Shown here: one piece after another, positions 58,250 through 64,000 of the stretch
How positions within the stretch are numbered: the stretch's first letter is position 1
How the letters are laid out: every line of letters starts with the position of its first letter
From: Malus domestica
Lineage: Eukaryota > Streptophyta > Magnoliopsida > Rosales > Rosaceae
DNA: 64,000 bases
Assembly: GCF_042453785.1 (NCBI RefSeq)
Contig: NC_091665.1
Span: forward strand, 27,390,501 to 27,454,500
Direction: 5' to 3'
Translations under genes and position numbers: made by a program
The notes under the pieces: model-generated
Databases searched by the model: none
What the model was told of the DNA's origin: nothing
Seen by the model: only the letters and a program-made list of their open reading frames with translations

Positions 58250-58850
58250 AATAGTTAAAAAAAACACTAATGAAAAATACTTCAAAACTTTGAATTTTAA
58301 CCAAATTACCTCACACGCAGGATATCTGTCTATAATTATGCATATCTGTCTATAATTATTCTGCAGTTGTTTTATACATGCACGTTTCTTGGAAGATTAT
58401 GTATTTATTCATATTGGTTTAGTCACTGGAATTTTTTATATTTTTTTGGACAAATAGTCGCTGGAATTTAATTTTTTTGCTTTACAACCGTGTAGCATTT
58501 GGGTAAAGCCTTGTCAAGGATGCAGACACATGCCTCTGGAAAAGGAAACAACTTAGCTGCTGATGGCCTATCACACGCAGACACATGTCTAAATTTTGAT
58601 TAAAAAAAATTAAATTTGAACACGTGTCCGCGCGTGATTAGTTATCAGCAGCAGCTGCTGATCTTTTAGCAACGAAGTCTTGTTCTTTGAAAAATCCATG
58701 GAAAATAGTATTTTCCTAGAAGAATAGTATTTAATGGAAAAGGTATTGTATAGAGGGGAGATATTAATGCACCGGACCGTTGGATTGTCTAACGGTTGGT
58801 AATTGAGGAGGAAGATATCTCGAGGCCACAAAAGAAAATGACAAACGCAG
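58250..58850. other. No gene recognised
   Basis: AT-rich spacer beyond the end of the segmental duplication. CATATCTGTCTATAATTAT is repeated at about 58321 and 58341. Confidence 0.4.
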
Positions 58851-59042
58851 TTAGACCATCTCCAATCGAAGAGTTCAGAGGGCCAGAGGGTCGAAAATAG
58901 CCCGAAAATCATCTCCAATCGAGGGCTAGGCCAAATGGCTTGTGGGCCTCACTGGATAAAAAATGGCCAAAGGGCCAACCAGCTGACCCAAATGAGTCAA
59001 CCAGCTAGCCCCGGGCCGGGCCAGAATTTTGAGCATTCCCAT

Positions 59043-59088
59043 CGGATATAACCGACAACATTGTATTTATTCCTGTCGGTTATATCCG
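59043..59088. repeat. Perfect 15-bp hairpin
   Basis: CGGATATAACCGACA (59043-59057) and its exact complement TGTCGGTTATATCCG (59074-59088), with a 16-base loop. Confidence 0.95.
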
Positions 59089-59491
59089 GCATGAATGGTA
59101 GGCCAAATTTCAACTACGTCAGCTAGCCGTTATTTTTGAAAAAAAAAATCAGTTTTTTTTTTTTTACAAAATTTTTAAATCTATTTTTTTCCTATAACTT
59201 CCTAAGTCATTATACAACATTAAATTAAATTAAGTAACATGAAATAACATTAAACAATATGAAACAACATTAAATAACATTAACCAACATAAAGATTTGG
59301 GAGCTTTAATGAAAAGAGCTTGGGTCAACAAATATTTAACCAAAAACCATCCCAAAATGTTATTTAACCAACAAGGCTCAAAGTTTAATAAAAAATCATC
59401 CAAAACTATTGTTCACGGGCCAAACTTACAAGTCCAACCCGCTACAAATCTACACTTCCGTAAATACCCTAAATGATTCGATGCAAGAGGA

Positions 59492-60031
59492 AACTGCAGT
59501 TCTTCGAGATCACGAACCGCGAAGAGGTTGAAGATATGTTCAGATCGAGCTTTATGATCAACTCTAGTGCCAAAAGGAGTTGCCCATGTACATAAATCAA
59601 AGCTGCTTCATGGATTGGTGCCAATTCAATTCAACGGACTACTACTATTACACCTTTTTTCTTATTTATTTTTCACGATTTTGGTTTCTAGGTTTTATAT
59701 ATGACGATATGTACGGTCCAAAACGTGGCAATCACGTCCGTATAATTTGTATTACAAGTTCATGGATAGATTCAAGCCTGGTGGGCAAGATTGAATTTCC
59801 AGGTTATATATATGAGGGGTACTTGGATGAGTTTTTCAGACAGTTGGATGTAGATTTATATTTGTATTCCTTCATCATCTGTGAGTGTGAATTACTTCAA
59901 TCATATGAATTATCTTTCCTCCACAACTAGCTAGCTAATTGGTATTCTTTGAATTCTTATTATTTATTCTCTTTGGATGTTGAACATATCTTCAACCTCT
60001 TCGCGGTTCGTGGTCTCGAAAAACTGCAGTT
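59492..60031. repeat. Long inverted repeat, 50-bp arms
   Basis: Arms 59492-59541 and 59982-60031 match at 48 of 50 positions, around CACGAACCGCGAAGAGGTTG. Spacer about 440 bp. No coding signal is recognised in the spacer. Confidence 0.92.
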
Positions 60032-60607
60032 TGTTGGAGAATGGTCCACACCAAATTTGTAAATGTAATCATTAAAACATATCGCTTAACTCAAAATTAC
60101 AAAATTCACAAACCAATAAAAAAAAATATTAACAAATAGAATGTTAAGTTACATATGTTGCTCAAGCTAAGAACGTAATCTATAAACTCGTTTCTCACAA
60201 ACAGCGTCAAACTGTTCCTACTTCAGAAAAGTACTCCGCACCTAAAGTTCATCAAGAATTTGCTATTTTTCAAGGGTAGAGTGCAGTGGAAAACAATCAA
60301 ACATCACTCATCATTCATCAATTACCATAATTCAAAGTACTTGAGATTAGCAGGCAAAGAAATTAACTGAAAAAGGAAACTTTGCATGGAAGGACCTGCT
60401 CGAAAATCAAGTTTCATGTCTCAGAATAGAAAGTTTCACTGAGCTTTGACAGCAACGAAGGCAGCCATGCCCAGTTCCAACAAATCGACAAAAATGGCAG
60501 ATTTCATAAGAACCACCAGTCCTGATGAATTACATAATCTGTTCCTCTGCGATCGTCTCTACCGTACGGTATCAGATATAGTGTAAAAACTAAAAAGGTT
60601 TGTACTT

Positions 60608-63600
60608 GTGGTAGGTTTTTTTTTTCTATATATGGGGCTGGTGCATTGCTGCAAAGATAGGAAAAGAGATAGAGAGGAAGGGTCGCCGTATCTCCATCGG
60701 CATCCGGATGCAGTGTTAAATGAGCAAGGGGGCCATAGAAACTTCTTTTCGAACGACTCCACTCAAAGTTGTTTGGGAGCTCCTATCAACTTTACACGGG
60801 ACACACAAAAGAAGTACTTTGATCCTATTAGACGGGGGAGGGTGAAGAAGCTAGGACAGAAGGGTAGAGTTCAAGAGAGCAAAATGCGTTTAGGAACGTG
60901 GAATATAGGAACCTTAACGGGAAAATCTATGGAAGTAGTGGAAGTTATGGTGAGGAGAAGGATAAATATTATGTGCCTACAAGAAACTAAGTGGGTTGGT
61001 CGTAAGGCAAATGATCTAGAAAACTCAGGGTTTAAACTTTGGTATTCGGGCACAAATAGAACGAGAAACGGTGTTGGCATCATCGTGGACAAGACCTTGA
61101 CACAAGATGTTGTAGATGTCAAAAGGGTAGGAGATAGAATCATGGCAATCAAAATTGTAATAGGACAAGAACTTATCAATGTGATTAGTGCGTACGCACC
61201 TCAAGTAGGGTTGGATACGAGTTCGAAGGAGAAATTTTGGGAAGACCTTGGAGACTTGGTGCAAGGAATTGCTCAGACGGAAAAGTTATTTATAGAAGGA
61301 GATTTAAATGGACACATGGGCAGGGAGACAGGCAACTATGGAGGTTTTCATGGTGGCCATGGTTTTGGGGAGAGAAACGAGGATGGGGAAGCTATCTTGG
61401 ATTTTGCAATGGCATATGATCTTTTCTTAGCCAACACCTTCTTTAAGAAGAGAGAAGAACATGTGATCACCTACAAGAGTGGGTCGTCAAAAACATAAAT
61501 GGATTTTCTTCTAATGAGGAAAGGGGATCGTATAACTTGTAAGGATTGCAGAGTTATACCAAGAGTGAGCATGGCTAATCAACATCGCTTGTTGGTGATG
61601 GATGTACATATCAAAATAGTGAAACAAAAGAACAAGACTTGGAAGTGCCCAAGGACTAGATGGTGGAATCTAAAAGAAGAAAAACAAGCCATTTTCAAAG
61701 AGAGAGTAATCACCCAGTGTGTGTGGGATAGAGAGGGGGAAGCTAGCCAAATGTGGGATTCCATGGCTAGTTGTATCCGAAAAGTAGCAAAAGAGGTATT
61801 AGGAGAGTCCAAGGGCTTTGCCCCACACCAAAAGGAATCTTGGTGGTGGAATGAGGAGGTACAAACAAAGGTGAAGGCTAAGAAGGAATGTTGTAAAGCC
61901 TTATACAAGGATAGGACCGATGAAAATGGTGAAAGGTATAGAAAAGCGAAGCAAGAGGCGAAGAAAGCTGTGAGAGAAGCTAAGTTAGCGGCTTACGATG
62001 ATATGTATAAACGACTAGATACCAAAGAAGAAGAGTTGGATATTTATAAACTAGCTAAAGCAAGGGAAAAGAAGACAAGGGACCTAAACCAAGTGAGGTA
62101 CATCAAGGATGAGGATGGAAAGGTTCTTGCTACAGAGAACGCGGTTAAAGACAGATGGAGAGGTTATTTTCATAATCTTTTCAATGAAGGACATGAAAGG
62201 AGTGCTTCTTTAAGGGAGTTGAGTAACTTAGAAGAGTGTAGAAACTACTCATTTTATCGTCGAATCCGAAAGGAAGAAGTGGTTGTAGCTTTGAAGAAGA
62301 TGAAGCATAGAAAAACAGTAGGCCCAGACGATATACCAATCGAAGTGTGGAAAGTTTTGGGAGAGACAGGTATAACATGGCTCACTGACCTTTTCAATAG
62401 GATTTTGAAAACGAAGAAGATGCCAAATGAGTGGCGAACGAGCACTTTGGTGCCTATCTACAAGAATAAGAGCGACGTACAAAATTGCATGAACTATAGG
62501 GGTATTAAGCTAATGAGTCATACAATGAAGCTCTGGGAGAGAGTCGTTGAGCATAGATTGAGGCAAGAGACACGGGTTTCGGACAACCAATTCAGGTTCA
62601 TGCCAGGGCGCTCAACCATGGAGGCAATCTATCTCCTACGAAGATTAATGGAAAGATATAGAGATGGGAAAAAGGATTTACACATGGTCTTTATAGATTT
62701 GGAAAAAGCGTATGATAGGGTCCCAAGAGACATTCTTTAGAGGATTTTAGAAAAGAAAGGAGTACGAGTAGCATATATCCAAGCTATAAAGGATATGTAT
62801 GAATGAGCAAAGACTGCCGTAAGAACTCATGAAGGACAAACCGAAAACTTTCCCATAACTGTAGGATTACATCAAGGCTCATCCTTAAGTCCTTACCTTT
62901 TCGCGTTGGTAATGGATGAGTTAACAGGACATATTCAAGATGATATTCCTTGGTGTATGCTTTTCGCAGACGATATAGTGTTGATAGATGAAACTCAGGA
63001 AGGGGTAAATGCAAAGCTTAACCTTTGGAGAGAAGTGTTGGAATCTAAAGGTCTTCGCCTAAGCCGATCAAAGACAGAATATATGGAGTGCAAGTTCAGT
63101 GCAAATGGAGGCCAAAACGAGTTAGGGGTGAGGATGAGAGATCAAGAAATACCAAAGAGCGACCGTTTTCGTTACCTAGGATCTATCTTGCAAAAGAAAT
63201 GAGAATTAGATGGAGATCTCAACCATAGAATACAAGCTGGATGGATGAAGTGGAATAGTGCATCCGGCGTGTTGTGTGACCGCCGTATGCCACTGAAGCT
63301 CAAGGGAAAATTTTATAGGACGGCAATAAGGCCGGCGATGTTGTATGGCACAGAATGTTGGGCGGTGAAGCATCAACACGCACACAAAATGGGTGTAGCG
63401 GAGATGAGGATGCTTCGTTGGATGTGTGGGCACACGAGAAAGGATAAGATTAGGAATGAGGATATTCGGGGTAAAGTAGGAGTAGCCGAAATTGAAGGAA
63501 AGATGAGAGAAATCGGTTACGGTGGTTTGGACATGTGCAAAGAAGGCCTACTGACGCTCCGATTAGAAGATGCGACTATGGGACAGAAGTTCAGGGCCGA

Positions 63601-63738
63601 AGGGGTAGAGGAAGACCTAGGAAAACTTTGGAAGAGACTTTAAGAAAAGACTTAGAGTACTTGGATCTAACGAAGGACATGACACAAGACCGAGCACAAT
63701 GGCGTTCTAAGATTCATATAGTCAATCCCACTCAGTGA
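60608..63738 (+). pseudogene. LINE ORF: endonuclease and reverse transcriptase
   Basis: Endonuclease motifs: MRLGTWNIGTLTGKSMEVVE, CLQETKWVG, GVGIIVD, ISAYAPQVGL, EGDLNGHMG and NQHRLLVMD (the usual Ser-Asp-His end is altered). RT motifs: [63 protein letters not shown] and catalytic FADDIVL at 62963-62983. C-terminal MRMLRWMCGHTRKDKIRN. In-frame stops: 61496 (TAA), about 62738 (TAG), about 62804 (TGA) and about 63200 (TGA). A one-base deletion near 63508 moves the last 75 codons ([13 protein letters not shown], ending VNPTQ) to another frame. It would nick the target and prime reverse transcription; inactive here. Confidence 0.9.
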
Positions 63739-64000
63739 CTTGGATTTTCCAAGTCTCCAACCGAGAAGTTTTCCTCACTCGGGAAATTAAGGGAACACTA
63801 CCTCAACCTACATGCTCTACTCACAAAGCTTCAACATACAAGTTTCAACAAAAGAAAATTCAAAGAACTTAGCGAAGAAGGTTTTGGTGTATTTAACACA
63901 ATACGTTGAAATGAAGGAAAGCTTATTTATTGATATCCCCGATAAGTTACAAATATGTACATATACATGAGTCAAAATAAACAAACAAGAGGGAGCCTTC
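63739..64000 (+). other. 3' tail of the RTE LINE
   Basis: Non-coding sequence after the last stop, AT-rich toward the edge, as for RTE 3' UTRs. It continues beyond the window, so the terminal repeat and target duplication cannot be seen. Confidence 0.55.

Larger units (their letters stand above)
35158..58250. repeat. Segmental duplication copy 2 (CLC, EH, TNL block)
   Basis: Partner of 14627-29489, with the same gene order and strands. Private insertions are the LTR element 36398-45028 and the fold-back elements 46037-47481 and 48367-49824. It lacks the hAT element, the CACTA fragment, the MITE and the solo LTR of copy 1. Confidence 0.85.
58853..60040. mobile_element. Possible PIF/Harbinger-type element remnant
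   Basis: The left side has AGACCATCTCCAATCG and the right side has the near complement of it (GGAGAATGGTCC), in the style of Harbinger/Tourist ends. Inside are two inverted repeats (59043-59088; 59492-59541 with 59982-60031) and an AACATTAA-rich tract (59215-59295). There is no transposase and no clear TTA duplication on the right, so the borders are tentative. Confidence 0.35.
60608..64000 (+). mobile_element. RTE-type LINE retrotransposon, degenerate
   Basis: One long plus-strand frame of about 960 codons encodes, in order, an apurinic endonuclease and a non-LTR reverse transcriptase, then a 3' tail reaching the window edge. This is the compact single-ORF layout of the plant RTE clade. The frame is broken only by four stops and one frameshift. 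No target duplication or 3' end lies within the window, so the right border is open. The 5' border is not defined; the open frame starts at about 60608 after a T-run. Confidence 0.88.

Noticed and set aside
59580..59930. 116-residue plus-strand frame
   Set aside because: Lies in the spacer of an inverted repeat, has no recognisable domain and atypical composition; treated as chance.

Overview
The window looks like repeat-rich nuclear DNA of a eudicot plant. The evidence is TIR-NB-LRR (TNL) resistance genes, which are a dicot hallmark, a plastid-type CLC chloride channel, a plant EPS15-homology (EH) protein, canonical GT..AG introns, and plant families of transposons (Tat-lineage Ty3/gypsy, hAT, Mutator-like, CACTA, RTE LINE). 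The style of the repeats suggests Rosaceae (apple or pear relatives), but that is recognition, not proof. No bacterial features, CRISPR arrays, tRNA or rRNA genes were seen.

The backbone is a segmental duplication of a three-gene block: CLC-e-like channel (minus), EH-domain protein (plus), TNL (minus). Copy 1 covers the left window edge to about 29.49 kb. Copy 2 covers about 35.16-58.25 kb. The blocks align through introns and intergenic DNA, and almost every large insertion in one copy has a visible empty site in the other, so most insertions post-date the duplication. The CLC and EH genes are pseudogenes in both copies. TNL 1 is dead (nonsense codon, tandem duplications, and a CACTA fragment in place of most of the LRR). 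TNL 2 (52257-56484) has four exons that join in frame to about 1246 residues, and is the only gene here that looks functional.

Layout: 1-895 CLC exons; 896-14626 old Tat-lineage LTR retrotransposon (minus, TSD ACCAT) inserted in a CLC exon; 14627-15843 rest of the CLC pseudogene; 16584-19277 hAT element carrying a sugar-transporter exon; 19994-21715 EH pseudogene; 22362-27464 TNL pseudogene split by CACTA DNA; 28987-35157 spacer with MITE, solo LTR, second hAT-like element and a FAR1/MULE relic; 35583-36040 CLC C-terminal exon; 36398-45028 gag-only LTR element (plus, TSD CAATT) with a nested solo LTR (TSD GCTTG); 45050-45429 CLC exon 1; 46037-47481 and 48367-49824 fold-back Mutator-like elements; 50022-51620 EH pseudogene; 52257-56484 TNL; 58.8-60.0 kb inverted repeats; 60608-64000 RTE-type LINE.

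The most unusual signal is shared by the two LTR elements. Each carries, between its own coding region and its 3' LTR, a second gene on the opposite strand. That gene has several canonical introns and ends in a coiled-coil tail. In the Tat element its head is a plant mobile domain (PMD). In the gag-only element the head has been deleted and seven exons of the rest remain. An antisense gene can keep its introns because they are not spliced from the element's sense genomic RNA.
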